Positions 40,165-49,633 of a stretch of 64,000 bases of DNA are shown here, in pieces (within the stretch, counting starts at the first letter, position 1; every line of letters begins with the position of its first letter). The translations under genes were made by a program, and so were the position numbers. The stretch lies in the NCBI RefSeq assembly GCF_963691685.1, contig NZ_OY829290.1:3869501-3933500 (forward strand), given 5' to 3'. This DNA is from Thalassovita sp. GTDB taxonomy: Bacteria > Pseudomonadota > Alphaproteobacteria > Rhodobacterales > Rhodobacteraceae. The notes beneath the pieces were generated by a model. It ran no database searches, had not been told where the DNA came from, and saw only the letters and a program-made list of their open reading frames with translations.

Positions 40165-41520
40165 ATGGAAACGAAAACGCAACTTGCCAAACTGGGACTG
40201 TTTGACGCGAAAGTCCCGCGTTACACCTCATATCCCACTGCCCCGCACTTCTCGACGGAAGTGAACGGGAGCGATTATGCTAGCTGGATCAGCGCCTTAG
40301 CGCCCGGCTCCAGCATTTCGCTCTATGTGCATGTGCCATTTTGCCGCCGGTTGTGCTGGTTCTGTGCCTGCCGCACCCAGGGCACGCAGAGTGAGTCGCC
40401 CGTGGCCGCCTACCTTGAGGTGCTGAAGGCTGAGCTGAAGATGCTGAAGCGTCAGCTGCCCGAAGGCATCAGCCTGTCGCGGCTGCACTGGGGCGGTGGC
40501 ACGCCGACGCTGCTGTCACCTGAGATGATGAATGAGCTGGCGGGCGCCATTGCTGATGTTGCGCCTTTTGCGCCCAATGCTGAGTTTTCGGTTGAGATTG
40601 ACCCGAATGAGATCGACGACGCGCGGCTCAAGGTCTTGGCCGCGGCGGGGATGAACCGTGCCTCAATCGGGGTGCAGGATTTTGACGACGAAATCCAGAA
40701 AACCATCGGCCGTATTCAGGGCTATGACATCACCCGCGACGCGGTCGAGGCGATCCGCAGCCACGGTGTCTACAGCCTGAACGCTGATATCCTGTTTGGC
40801 CTGCCGCATCAGAGCCAGGAACGGATCACCGAAAGCGTGCAGAAGCTGCTGTCGCTGGAACCGGACCGCGTGGCGCTTTACGGCTATGCCCATGTGCCCT
40901 GGATGGCCAAACGGCAGCAGATGATCCCCTCGGACGCGCTGCCGACACCCGAAGAACGGCTGGAACTGTTTGAGACGGCGCGCAAGCTGTTCCTCTGGGA
41001 CAATTACGCTGAAATTGGCATTGACCACTTTGCGACGCAGGATGACGGGCTGACCATTGCGCAGAAGGCCGGGCGGTTGCGGCGGAATTTCCAAGGCTAC
41101 ACCGATGACACATCGGATGTGCTGATCGGGGTTGGGGCCTCCTCAATTTCGCGCTTCCCACAGGGCTACACGCAGAACGCCCCGGCCACCGGTGCCCATA
41201 CCGGCGCGATCCGGGAGGGCCGTTTCTCGGTCGCCAAGGGCCATCGGTTCACGCCCGAGGACAAACTACGCAGCCGGATCATTGAGATGATCATGTGTGA
41301 CTTCAAGGTCGACAGTGCTGAGCTGCTGGAAGGTTTTGAGGTCCCTGCCGCGCAGCTTCAGGGGATGCTGGATCAAGCTGACAGCGCCTTCCCCGGTATG
41401 CTGGACCGTCGCAACGGTGATCTTTTCATCCCCGAGGCGGCCCGCCCGCTGACCCGGATGATTGCACGCGCCTTTGACGCCTATGACCTGTCCAAAGCGG
41501 GCCATAGCTCAGCAATCTGA
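40165..41520 (+). CDS. hemN: Oxygen-independent coproporphyrinogen III oxidase
   Basis: A 451-residue radical-SAM enzyme that makes protoporphyrinogen IX without O2. The cluster motif is CRRLCWFCAC near residue 61-70, the CxxxCxxCxC form that separates true HemN from HemW. YVHVPFC precedes it and GGGTPTLL near 111 binds SAM; the C-terminal HemN domain covers about 330-445. It is divergent from fnrL with an FNR box between them, so it should rise when oxygen falls and complement hemF. Confidence 0.96.
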   Translation: METKTQLAKLGLFDAKVPRYTSYPTAPHFSTEVNGSDYASWISALAPGSSISLYVHVPFCRRLCWFCACRTQGTQSESPVAAYLEVLKAELKMLKRQLPEGISLSRLHWGGGTPTLLSPEMMNELAGAIADVAPFAPNAEFSVEIDPNEIDDARLKVLAAAGMNRASIGVQDFDDEIQKTIGRIQGYDITRDAVEAIRSHGVYSLNADILFGLPHQSQERITESVQKLLSLEPDRVALYGYAHVPWMAKRQQMIPSDALPTPEERLELFETARKLFLWDNYAEIGIDHFATQDDGLTIAQKAGRLRRNFQGYTDDTSDVLIGVGASSISRFPQGYTQNAPATGAHTGAIREGRFSVAKGHRFTPEDKLRSRIIEMIMCDFKVDSAELLEGFEVPAAQLQGMLDQADSAFPGMLDRRNGDLFIPEAARPLTRMIARAFDAYDLSKAGHSSAI

Positions 41521-41546
41521 GCCTGTTTGCTATTCACAAGCATGCA

Positions 41547-41579
41547 GCGCCCGTCCCAGCAATGTTGGGGCGGGCGTTT
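41547..41579 (+). terminator. Hairpin after hemN
   Basis: GCGCCCGTCCC at 41547-41557 pairs with 41567-41577 (two G-U pairs), followed by TTTG. It is convergent with yejF, which ends at 41602. Confidence 0.7.
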
Positions 41580-41601
41580 GCCGGTTCAAACCCTTGCCGG
41601 T

Positions 41602-43176
41602 TCAGACCGTCGCAGCCAGCAGGGTTTTGGCGTAATCGGTCTGCGGATTGTTGAACAGGGCATCGGCCGGCCCGGCCTCCACCACATCGCCATGTTGCAT
41701 CACAATCATCTTATGGCTCATCGCCTGTACCACATGCAGGTCGTGGCTGATGAACAGATAGGCCAGCCCGTGTTTCTGCTGCAGGTCACGCAGCAGATCA
41801 ACGATCTGGACCTGCACGGTCATATCCAGGGCCGAAGTCGGCTCATCCAGCACCACAAGACGCGGGTTCAGGATCATTGCGCGCGCAATGGCGATCCGCT
41901 GGCGCTGACCGCCGGAAAACTCGTGCGGGTAGCGGTCCATCGTGACGGGGTCGAGGCCTACCTCCTCCATCACGGCGGCCACTTTGGTGCGTTGATCGCC
42001 CTTGCCGCCGCCATGAACCGATAGCCCTTCGGCAATGATCTGGGCGCAGCTCATCCGGGGGGACAGGCTGCCGAAGGGATCCTGGAAGACGATCTGCATG
42101 TCCTTGCGCAGCGCCCGCAACTCTTTGGTTGAGATGTTGCGAATATCGCGACCCTCAAAATTGATCCCGCCCTCTGAGGCGATCAAGCGCATAACGGCAA
42201 GGGCCAATGTGGTTTTGCCGGATCCCGACTCCCCCACAACCCCCAGCGTTTCGCCTGCGCGCAGGGCAAAGCTGGCGTCATTCACCGCCTTGATGTGCCC
42301 CACCGTGCGCTTGAAGAAACCGCGCTGGATCGGGAACCAGATGCGCAGGCTGTCGGTGGTCAGGATGGTTTCCGCCCCCTCCGGAACCGGGGTGGGAACC
42401 CCGGCGGCGCGGGCGGACAGCAGCATTTGGGTGTATTCATGCTGAGGATTGGCAAAGATCTCGGCGGTTGGCCCGGCCTCAACAATTTCGCCGTCTTTCA
42501 TCACACAGACCTTATCGGCCAGTTTCTGCACGATCCCCAGGTCATGGGTGATGAACAGCAGCCCCATGTTTTCGCTTTCTTTCAGCTCAACCAGCAGATC
42601 AAGGATCTGCGCCTGGATGGTCACATCCAAGGCTGTGGTAGGCTCATCCGCGATCAACACGTCGGGTTTGTTGGCCAATGCCATGGCGATCATCACCCGT
42701 TGGCGTTGGCCGCCGGACAGCTGGTGCGGATAGGAGGTCAGGCGTTTTTCCGCGTCCCGGATGCCAACCTTATCCAGCAGCTCCAGCACCTGTCCCCGGG
42801 CCTGATCGGCCGCGATGCCCTGGTGCAGCATCAGCGATTCGCTCAGCTGTTTTTCAATCGTGTGCAGCGGGTTGAGCGAGGTCATCGGCTCCTGAAAGAT
42901 GAAAGAGATGTCATTGCCGCGCACGCGCTGCAACTCGGCCTCACTGGCGCCGATCATTTCGGCGCCCGCATAGGTGACCGACCCGCCCACTTCGGCGTTT
43001 TCACCCAGCAGCGAAACAGTGGACATCGCCGTCACCGATTTGCCCGAGCCGCTTTCCCCAACCAATGCGACGGTTTCACCGCGGTCCACGGTGAAGGAGA
43101 CCCCTTTCACCGCCCTGTTGACCTTGCCTTCCTGACGGAAGCTGACGGTCAGGTCTTTGACCTCAAGAATGCTCAT
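41602..43176 (-). CDS. yejF: Peptide ABC transporter, fused double ATPase (YejF-like)
   Basis: A 524-residue protein with two ABC ATPase domains. Walker A motifs are GESGSGKS near residue 37 and GESGSGKT near 316; signature motifs LSGGQRQR and FSGGQRQR follow, each with Walker B (LIADEPT, VVLDEPT). It powers uptake of oligopeptides (in enterobacteria also microcin C) by YejABEF. The start overlaps the yejE stop as ATGA. Last gene of the operon. Confidence 0.94.
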   Translation of the reverse strand: MSILEVKDLTVSFRQEGKVNRAVKGVSFTVDRGETVALVGESGSGKSVTAMSTVSLLGENAEVGGSVTYAGAEMIGASEAELQRVRGNDISFIFQEPMTSLNPLHTIEKQLSESLMLHQGIAADQARGQVLELLDKVGIRDAEKRLTSYPHQLSGGQRQRVMIAMALANKPDVLIADEPTTALDVTIQAQILDLLVELKESENMGLLFITHDLGIVQKLADKVCVMKDGEIVEAGPTAEIFANPQHEYTQMLLSARAAGVPTPVPEGAETILTTDSLRIWFPIQRGFFKRTVGHIKAVNDASFALRAGETLGVVGESGSGKTTLALAVMRLIASEGGINFEGRDIRNISTKELRALRKDMQIVFQDPFGSLSPRMSCAQIIAEGLSVHGGGKGDQRTKVAAVMEEVGLDPVTMDRYPHEFSGGQRQRIAIARAMILNPRLVVLDEPTSALDMTVQVQIVDLLRDLQQKHGLAYLFISHDLHVVQAMSHKMIVMQHGDVVEAGPADALFNNPQTDYAKTLLAATV

Positions 43177-44291
43177 TGGAAGGTTTTCCTTGGATCAAAG
43201 GCATCGCGCACACCTTCAAAGATGAACACGAGGAGCGACAGCATGATGGCGAAGACAAAGAAGGCGGTGAAGCCCAGCCACGGGGCCTGCAGGTTCTGTT
43301 TCGCCTGCAGCGTCAACTCCCCCAGCGACGGGGCCGAGGACGGCAGACCAAAACCAAGGAAGTCGAGCCCCGCCAATGTTGCCAGCGTGCCTGTCACAAT
43401 GAAGGGCAGAAGAGTTACGGTGGCGACCATGGCGTTGGGCAGCATATGGCGGAACATGATAGTGATGTTGGAGACGCCCAATGCCTTGGCGGCGCGGACA
43501 TATTCCAGATTACGTGCGCGCAGGAACTCAGCCCGGACCACGCCCACCAGCCCGATCCAGCCAAAGAGCACGGTGATGAACACCAGCAGCCAGAAACTTC
43601 GCCCGATGATCGCAAAAAGGATGATGATCACATAGAGCGACGGCGTGCCGCTCCAGATCTCAATGACCCGCTGGAAAATCAGGTCGACCCAGCCACCGAA
43701 ATAGCCCTGCACGGCGCCGGCAATGATGCCGATGATGCTGGAAAGCGTGGTGACGATCAGCGCAAACAGGATCGACAGGCGGAAGCCATAGATCACCCGC
43801 GCCAGCACATCGCGTTTGGTGTCATCGGTGCCCAGCCAGTTCTGCGCATTCGGCGGCAGCGGCGCGGCGCCGGGACGGTCCACGGTGGACTGGTAGCTGT
43901 AGGGGATCAGCGGCCAGATCGACCAACCCTTTTGCCAGCCTTCCGCGCTGTACTCCCCTGCGTTGATCTGTTCGATCACCCCTTCCGGGTCGTCCCAGCA
44001 ATCCTCCATCCCGCCGGAGCGGATCAGGCATTTGACCTCAGGGTCGCTATAGACGGCCTCGGTCTGGAAATCGCCGCCAAAGGCGGTTTCGGGATAGAAC
44101 TGGAAGACCGGGATAAAATAATCGCCGCGGTAGTTCACCAGAATGGGTTTGTCGTTCGCGACCAGCTCGGCAAAGAGCGAGATCACAAACAGCACGCTGA
44201 AGACGATCAGCGACCAGTAGGCGCGGCGGTTGGCCTTGAAGTTGGACCAGCGGCGCTGGTTCAGCGGTGAGAGGGTCATCCCAAATGCCAT
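43173..44291 (-). CDS. yejE: Peptide ABC transporter permease (YejE-like)
   Basis: A 372-residue permease with an N-terminal helix, a long periplasmic insert (about 60-165) typical of YejE, and five further helices. The EAA loop is at RAAKALGVSNITIMFRHMLPN near 270-290. The start at 44291 has GGGAGG and lies four bases past the yejB stop; an in-frame TTG at 44315 overlaps yejB and is not used. Works with yejB and yejF. Confidence 0.94.
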   Translation of the reverse strand: MAFGMTLSPLNQRRWSNFKANRRAYWSLIVFSVLFVISLFAELVANDKPILVNYRGDYFIPVFQFYPETAFGGDFQTEAVYSDPEVKCLIRSGGMEDCWDDPEGVIEQINAGEYSAEGWQKGWSIWPLIPYSYQSTVDRPGAAPLPPNAQNWLGTDDTKRDVLARVIYGFRLSILFALIVTTLSSIIGIIAGAVQGYFGGWVDLIFQRVIEIWSGTPSLYVIIILFAIIGRSFWLLVFITVLFGWIGLVGVVRAEFLRARNLEYVRAAKALGVSNITIMFRHMLPNAMVATVTLLPFIVTGTLATLAGLDFLGFGLPSSAPSLGELTLQAKQNLQAPWLGFTAFFVFAIMLSLLVFIFEGVRDAFDPRKTFQ

Positions 44292-44295
44292 GGTC

Positions 44296-45381
44296 TCATC
44301 CCTCCCGCTTTTCAAAGTCGATGCGCGGATCGACCAGCACGTACATCAAATCGGAAAGGATCCCGACCACCAGCCCGATCAGGCCAAAGACAAAGAGGGT
44401 GCCAAAGACCACCGGGTAGTCGCGCGCCACGGCGGCCTCAAAGCCCATACGGCCCAGACCATCGAGGCTGAACAGCGTCTCAATAATCAGGGAGCCGCCG
44501 AAGAACACACCGATGAACACCGCCGGGAAACCCGCGATGACGATCAACATTGCATTGCGGAAGACATGGCCGTAGAGCACCCGCGATTCACTGAGGCCCT
44601 TGGCGCGCGCGGTGACCACATACTGTTTCTTGATCTCATCAAGGAAGCTGTTTTTGGTCAGCAGGGTGAGTGTCGCGAAGGCCGAAATGGTGGAGGCCAC
44701 AACCGGCAAGGTGATGTGCCAGAAGTAATCGATGATCTTGCCGAACCAGCTGAGTTGTTCCCAATTGTCCGAGGTCAGCCCCCTGAGCGGGAAGATCTGC
44801 CAGTAGGAGCCACCGGCAAAGAGCACCAGCAAGAGAATCGCAAAGAGGAAGCCCGGGATCGCATAGGCCACGATGATCAGGCCGGAGGTCCATGTATCAA
44901 AGCGAGAGCCATCCTTGACCGCCTTGCGGATGCCAAGCGGGATCGAGATGATATAGGCGATGACGGTGGACCACAGGCCCAGCGTGATCGACACCGGCAT
45001 CTTTTCAATGACCAGATCCACCACCGAGATTGAGCGGAAGTAGCTTTCGCCGAAATCAAAGCGGATGTAGTTCCACATCATCGACAGGAAGCGTTCCAGC
45101 GGCGGCTTGTCAAAGCCGAACTCTTTCTCCAGCTCGGCGATGAATTCAGGCGGCAGGCCGCGGGCGCCCTGATAGCGGTCATCACCGCCCAGATCGCCGC
45201 CCGCCACCTCAGAGCCTGAGCCATCGAAGCTTTCGAAGACGTTTCCTTCGCCCTGTGTCTGGGCGATGATCTGTTCGATCGGGCCACCGGGCACAAACTG
45301 CACCAGGGCAAAGTTGATGATCATGACCCCGATCAGCGTCGGGATCACCAAGAGCAATCGTCGGAGGATATAGGCGCCCAT
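44296..45381 (-). CDS. yejB: Peptide ABC transporter permease (YejB-like)
   Basis: A 361-residue inner-membrane permease that starts MGAYILRRLLLVIPTLIGVM, the usual DppB-like beginning, with a periplasmic insert at about 35-100 and six helices in all. The EAA loop TARAKGLSESRVLYGHVFRNA lies near 255-275. It begins eight bases after yejA and ends four bases before yejE. Confidence 0.95.
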   Translation of the reverse strand: MGAYILRRLLLVIPTLIGVMIINFALVQFVPGGPIEQIIAQTQGEGNVFESFDGSGSEVAGGDLGGDDRYQGARGLPPEFIAELEKEFGFDKPPLERFLSMMWNYIRFDFGESYFRSISVVDLVIEKMPVSITLGLWSTVIAYIISIPLGIRKAVKDGSRFDTWTSGLIIVAYAIPGFLFAILLLVLFAGGSYWQIFPLRGLTSDNWEQLSWFGKIIDYFWHITLPVVASTISAFATLTLLTKNSFLDEIKKQYVVTARAKGLSESRVLYGHVFRNAMLIVIAGFPAVFIGVFFGGSLIIETLFSLDGLGRMGFEAAVARDYPVVFGTLFVFGLIGLVVGILSDLMYVLVDPRIDFEKREG

Positions 45382-45388
45382 CGCCCCG

Positions 45389-47299
45389 TTACCTCAGCGC
45401 GCCAGCGGCTTTGAGCGCCTCATGCTTTTCGGCGTTATACCACCAGAAATCCAACTCACCGCGGGCATAGGCCGGCAGCGGCGTCGGGTATTCATACATG
45501 TCGTAATAGGCCACGGTGTGCACCGATTTGAACCACTGCGGCACCCAGAAGAGTTTCGCGCGCAGCACCCGGTCCAGAGCGTGCACTGCGGTTTTCAACT
45601 CGGCCTTGCTGGTGGCCGCCACAACCTCTTCGATCAGCTCATCAACGGCGGGATCGGCAACCCCCATCAGGTTGCGCGAGCTCTCGTTGACGCCCTCAGA
45701 TCCGAACCATTGCTTCAACCCGGTTGAGGGTTCCAGCGACATGCGGCCGTTGTGGGTGGTCATGTCAAAGTCGTATTTGCGCTCACGCTCACTGGCCTGC
45801 GCCGGGTCTACACGGTTCAGGCTGGCATCGATGCCCAGACGTTTGAGGTTTTCAACATAGGGCAGCGTGATGCGGTCAAAGGCTGGCGAATCGTCCAGGA
45901 ACTCAATCGTCAGCACCTGACCGTCCTTGCGGCGCATGCCGTCATCGCCGACGATCCAGCCGGCCTCATCCAGCAGTTTGGACGCTTTGCGCAGGTTCTT
46001 GCGATCCACCTGACGGCTGCCGGAGACCGGCGGCATCACAACCTCATCGGTCAGGATCGATGCCTCAAGCAGCCCCTGATCGACCAATGGCTGCAACAGC
46101 GCCACTTCGGCAGCTGAAGGCACGCCGGTCGCCTGCAGATCCGAGTTACCCCAGAAGCTGGTGACGCGGTCATAGAGGCCGTAGAACAGCGATTCATTGG
46201 ACCATTCGAAGTTAAACATCAGCCCAACCGCTTCGCGGACACGACGATCCTGAAAGATGTCGCGGCGCAGGTTGAACACATAGCTTTGCATCAGCGCGAG
46301 CGAGCCATCGGGCAACTCTTCCCGGTTCACATAGCCGTTGGTGATACCGGGGAAGTTATAGCCCGTCGCCCAGGTTTTGGAGCTGTTTTCAGACCGGAAG
46401 GTATAAGCGCCAGCCTTAAAGGCCTCAAAGGCGGCAACGCTGTCACCAAAGTATTCGATCCGGATGCTGTCAAAGTTGTTGCGCCCCTTGTTCACCGCCA
46501 GATCGTTGCCCCAGTAGTCAGGGTTGCGTTTGTAGATGATGCGGCTGGGAATATCATAGCTGTCCAGCTGATAGGGGCCTGAGCCCATGATCGGTGTGAC
46601 GTTTGCCTCATCGATCTTATAGCCGTTCTCTTCGATCCATTTCTGCGAAAAGGCAGGCATGCCCCCAGCCAACCCGATGCGATCACGTTCAGGGCTATCA
46701 GGGGCGAAGTGGAACTTCACTTTGTAGGTGTCCAGCACCTCAACCTCTTCGACAAGGGCGCCGAAGGCAGCGCGGAACGACGGCAGGCCGTCGGTCATAA
46801 ACATATCAAAGGTGAACTTCAGATCGTGGCCGGTCCAGGGTGTACCGTCTGCCATGGTCACATCTTCGCGCAAATTGAAGGTCACCCAATCGATCGTTTC
46901 CGGATATTCCATCGTGGTGCAGAGGAAACAGTAAACAGCTGTGGGATCATCGGCGTAGGAGGTCAGGACATCCTCATGGCCGATGGTGGACAGGGCACCG
47001 GCATTGCCCTTGCGGGTGTAGGGGTTGAAGCTGTCGAAGGTGCCCAGCGTCCAGATCGAGATCTCACCGCCTTTGGGTGCTTCCGGGTTCACATAGCGCA
47101 GGTGATCGAAATCAGCGCCATATTCCAATTCACCAAAGAAATTGTAGCCATGGCTGGTGATGATCTTTTCCTCAGCCCCCGCCTGCCCTGCCAGACCGAA
47201 CAGCGCCAAGGCAGTCAATCCAGCCCCAAGCCAGTAAAGCCCAGCAGAAGGTTCAGCCACGATTGCGTGCGTTTGGGCGCGCATTTTGGATGGTGCCAT
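45389..47299 (-). CDS. yejA: Peptide ABC transporter substrate-binding protein (YejA-like)
   Basis: A 636-residue periplasmic binding protein of the SBP_bac_5 family. A signal peptide covers about residues 1-42 (LYWLGAGLTALALFGLAGQAGA). The mature part begins EEKIITSHGYNFFGEL and has the family stretch YVNPEAPKGGEISIW near 68-82. It captures peptides for YejBEF. GGAGGATC precedes the start. First gene of yejABEF; its size is as expected for YejA, longer than most DppA proteins. Confidence 0.95.
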   Translation of the reverse strand: MAPSKMRAQTHAIVAEPSAGLYWLGAGLTALALFGLAGQAGAEEKIITSHGYNFFGELEYGADFDHLRYVNPEAPKGGEISIWTLGTFDSFNPYTRKGNAGALSTIGHEDVLTSYADDPTAVYCFLCTTMEYPETIDWVTFNLREDVTMADGTPWTGHDLKFTFDMFMTDGLPSFRAAFGALVEEVEVLDTYKVKFHFAPDSPERDRIGLAGGMPAFSQKWIEENGYKIDEANVTPIMGSGPYQLDSYDIPSRIIYKRNPDYWGNDLAVNKGRNNFDSIRIEYFGDSVAAFEAFKAGAYTFRSENSSKTWATGYNFPGITNGYVNREELPDGSLALMQSYVFNLRRDIFQDRRVREAVGLMFNFEWSNESLFYGLYDRVTSFWGNSDLQATGVPSAAEVALLQPLVDQGLLEASILTDEVVMPPVSGSRQVDRKNLRKASKLLDEAGWIVGDDGMRRKDGQVLTIEFLDDSPAFDRITLPYVENLKRLGIDASLNRVDPAQASERERKYDFDMTTHNGRMSLEPSTGLKQWFGSEGVNESSRNLMGVADPAVDELIEEVVAATSKAELKTAVHALDRVLRAKLFWVPQWFKSVHTVAYYDMYEYPTPLPAYARGELDFWWYNAEKHEALKAAGALR

Positions 47300-47447
47300 T
47301 GAAAGATCCTCCAGCTGTTGGAACGCGTTCTTCGCATCTCTTCGTTGATTAAAGCTAAATCGGCACGCCCATTACATCAAGCCACGCCTCACCCAATAGT
47401 GATTACATTCTAGCAAGATAGCCGATCAGGCGCGACCTGCGCACAAA

Positions 47448-47483
47448 GAAAAGGACCGCTGCCCGGTTGGGCAACGGTCCTTT
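47448..47483 (-). terminator. Terminator after the cytochrome c gene
   Basis: AAAGGACCG at 47450-47458 pairs with 47475-47483, with an inner GCCC/GGGC stem. On the minus strand TTTTCTTTG follows. It lies 40 bases past the cytochrome c stop. Confidence 0.88.
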
Positions 47484-47522
47484 CTGTAACAGGCCGCCGG
47501 TCAGACGGCGGACGCCAATGGC

Positions 47523-48044
47523 TTACTGCAGGCTCTGCAGATAGGCGATCAGGTTGGCGCGGTCGGTCTCTTTTTTCAGGCCCGAGAAGGACATTTTGGT
47601 GCCCGGCGCGAATTTCTTGGGGTTTTCAATAAACCCGTTCAGATTATCGACAGTCCAGGTGTCAGCAACAGCCACCAGCTTACCCGAATAGGAGAAGCCA
47701 TCGGCCGCAGACACCGCACGGTCTACGATCTGAAAGAGGTGCGGACCGGTGCCGTTCGCACCATCGTCCAGTTTGTGGCAGGCCTTACATTTGCCAAAAA
47801 CCTTGGCACCTTTTGCCACGTCAGCTTCAGCCAACAGAGTCGCGAAGTCAGGACCTTCTTCTTCTTCACCGCCGTGGCTGTCATCAGCGCCAGTGTCGAT
47901 GACATAGGCCTGTGCGTGGTGATCACCATGACCGCCAACTTCGGTGTTATAGAGTGCCTCTGCCGCCCAGTTGCCAAGCAAGAAAACCAGCAGCGCACCA
48001 CAGAATGCACCGACGGCTTTGGTAAGGGTCATAGTATCAAGCAT
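47523..48044 (-). CDS. cycM: Membrane-anchored c-type cytochrome (CycM-like)
   Basis: A 173-residue cytochrome with an uncleaved N-terminal helix (about 7-30, KAVGAFCGALLVFLLGNWAAE), a flexible linker rich in Asp, Glu and His (about 38-65), and a class I cytochrome domain with KCKACHKL near 85-92 and the methionine ligand in GTKMSFSG near 147. Membrane cytochromes of this type carry electrons from the bc1 complex to cbb3 or aa3 oxidases, so it is a likely partner for ccoNOQP above. It is monocistronic, divergent from pheA. Confidence 0.92.
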   Translation of the reverse strand: MLDTMTLTKAVGAFCGALLVFLLGNWAAEALYNTEVGGHGDHHAQAYVIDTGADDSHGGEEEEGPDFATLLAEADVAKGAKVFGKCKACHKLDDGANGTGPHLFQIVDRAVSAADGFSYSGKLVAVADTWTVDNLNGFIENPKKFAPGTKMSFSGLKKETDRANLIAYLQSLQ

Positions 48045-48166
48045 GGGTCGCCCGTTTGTTACAAGTGTTCCGACGCGTATCTACCCGCTTCCCCTTGCCT
48101 TGCGCAAGGTATAGTTTCCGCGACCAAACGCCCTAAACGGGTCTATTTGACGGGGAAATATCAGCA

Positions 48167-49006
48167 ATGACCAATCGCATCGCCTTTCAGGGAGAATTGG
48201 GCGCCTACTCGCATGAGGCCTGCCACAACTGCTACCCCGAGATGGAGGCCCTGCCCTGCCGGACCTTTGAAGACGTGATCGCCGCTGTGCGCAATGGCGA
48301 CGCGGATCTGGCCATGCTGCCGATTGAGAATTCGACCTATGGTCGGGTTGCGGACATCCACCGTCTGCTGCCGGAAAGCGGTCTGCATATCATCGGTGAA
48401 ACCTTTGTGCGGGTGCGCATCGCACTGATGGCGCATCAGGGTGTTGCGCTGGATGAGTTGGAAAAGGTGCAGGCCCATCTGGTGCTGCTGCCGCAATCAG
48501 CTAACTTCCTGCAAAAACACGGGATTCGCGGTGAAGCCGCGGCTGACAGTGCCGGCGCTGCCGCCGATCTGGCCAAATCCGATGAGCGCACCACTGGGGT
48601 TTTGGCGTCGGAAATGGCGGCCAAGATCTACGGGCTGAACGTGCTAGCCAAAGACATCGAAGATCACGGCCACAACACCACCCGCTTTGTCATCATGTCG
48701 CGTGAACCAAACCACGCACGGCGGGGTGAGGCTGAGATGATCACCACTTTCGTCTTTGAGGTGCGCAACATTCCCGCGGCGCTGTACAAGGCGATGGGCG
48801 GCTTTGCCACCAATGGCGTCAACATGACCAAGCTGGAAAGCTACATGAAGAACGGTTCCTTCACCGCGACTCAGTTCTATGCGGATATTGAAGGGCACCC
48901 GGATGACGCCAATGTGCAGCTAGCCTTGGATGAGCTGAGCTATTTCACCAATGAGCTGAAGATCGTCGGCGTCTACCCGGCGGCCCGTCCCCACCACGGG
49001 GCCTAA
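48167..49006 (+). CDS. pheA: Prephenate dehydratase
   Basis: A 279-residue enzyme converting prephenate to phenylpyruvate for phenylalanine synthesis. The catalytic domain shows IAFQGELGAYSHEAC at the start, LAMLPIENSTYGRVAD near 48-63 and NTTRFVIM near 169. A C-terminal ACT regulatory domain begins about residue 190, with NGVNMTKLESYM near 215-226 that binds phenylalanine. Chorismate mutase is a separate gene in this window (63071), so this is the unfused form. GGGGAAA precedes the start. Confidence 0.96.
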   Translation: MTNRIAFQGELGAYSHEACHNCYPEMEALPCRTFEDVIAAVRNGDADLAMLPIENSTYGRVADIHRLLPESGLHIIGETFVRVRIALMAHQGVALDELEKVQAHLVLLPQSANFLQKHGIRGEAAADSAGAAADLAKSDERTTGVLASEMAAKIYGLNVLAKDIEDHGHNTTRFVIMSREPNHARRGEAEMITTFVFEVRNIPAALYKAMGGFATNGVNMTKLESYMKNGSFTATQFYADIEGHPDDANVQLALDELSYFTNELKIVGVYPAARPHHGA

Positions 49007-49072
49007 TTCGTGTCATCGGGCAGCGCCGCCGGATGGAAGGCGCTGCCCATGCCCAGCCCCAGGATTGGTTCC

Positions 49073-49546
49073 ATGCAGATTCGCCCGTTCCGCCAAGAGG
49101 ATGCCGCAACGCTTGGCCGAATCTTTCACCGGGCGGTTCAGGCAACGCCAGAGGGTGAATATTCTGCCGACCAGCGACAGGCCTGGAGCGCCGGGCCAAC
49201 CCCGGCGGAGCGCTACTTGGACCGTATTCAGGCTGGCGACCATCTGGTCTATGTCGCGGTTGATGCCGGGGATCAGCCCACTGGGTTTATCGAGCTTCAG
49301 CCGGACGGGCACATCGACTGTTTCTATCGTGATCCCGAGCATGCGGGCAGCGGTGTCGGTGCGGCGCTTGATGATCATCTGGAAGATCAGGCGCGCCGCC
49401 AAGGCATCACCCGGCTCTGGGTTGAGGCCAGCGATGCGGCCAAACGGTTCTTTCTAAGACAGGGATTTGGCGTGCTTGAACGGCGTGAATTCGCGCGCAA
49501 TGGCGTCACGCTGCACAACTGGGCTATGGAAAAACACCTGCGCTGA
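49073..49546 (+). CDS. GNAT-family acetyltransferase
   Basis: A 157-residue acetyltransferase similar in layout to putative acetyltransferases of the YafP type: MQIRPFRQEDAATLGRIFH at the start, then IDCFYRDPEHAGSGVGAALDDHLEDQA with the acetyl-CoA loop near 83-95, and ASDAAKRFFLRQGF near 122-135. AGGA lies upstream of the ATG at 49073; an earlier in-frame ATG gives a poor N-terminus. Substrate unknown. It follows pheA by 66 bases. Confidence 0.88.
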   Translation: MQIRPFRQEDAATLGRIFHRAVQATPEGEYSADQRQAWSAGPTPAERYLDRIQAGDHLVYVAVDAGDQPTGFIELQPDGHIDCFYRDPEHAGSGVGAALDDHLEDQARRQGITRLWVEASDAAKRFFLRQGFGVLERREFARNGVTLHNWAMEKHLR

Positions 49547-49578
49547 TCAGCGCTGTTCAAAACCAAACAGACCAAAAG

Positions 49579-49613
49579 CAAAACACCCCGCAGCCAGGCT
49601 ACGGGGTGTTTTG
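49579..49613. terminator. Bidirectional terminator between GNAT and atpF
   Basis: Perfect 12-bp stem, CAAAACACCCCG at 49579-49590 against 49602-49613, loop of 11 bases. T-rich arms on both strands serve the convergent GNAT gene and ATP synthase operon. Confidence 0.9.
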
Positions 49614-49633
49614 AATGTCACGATGCAAAGCGC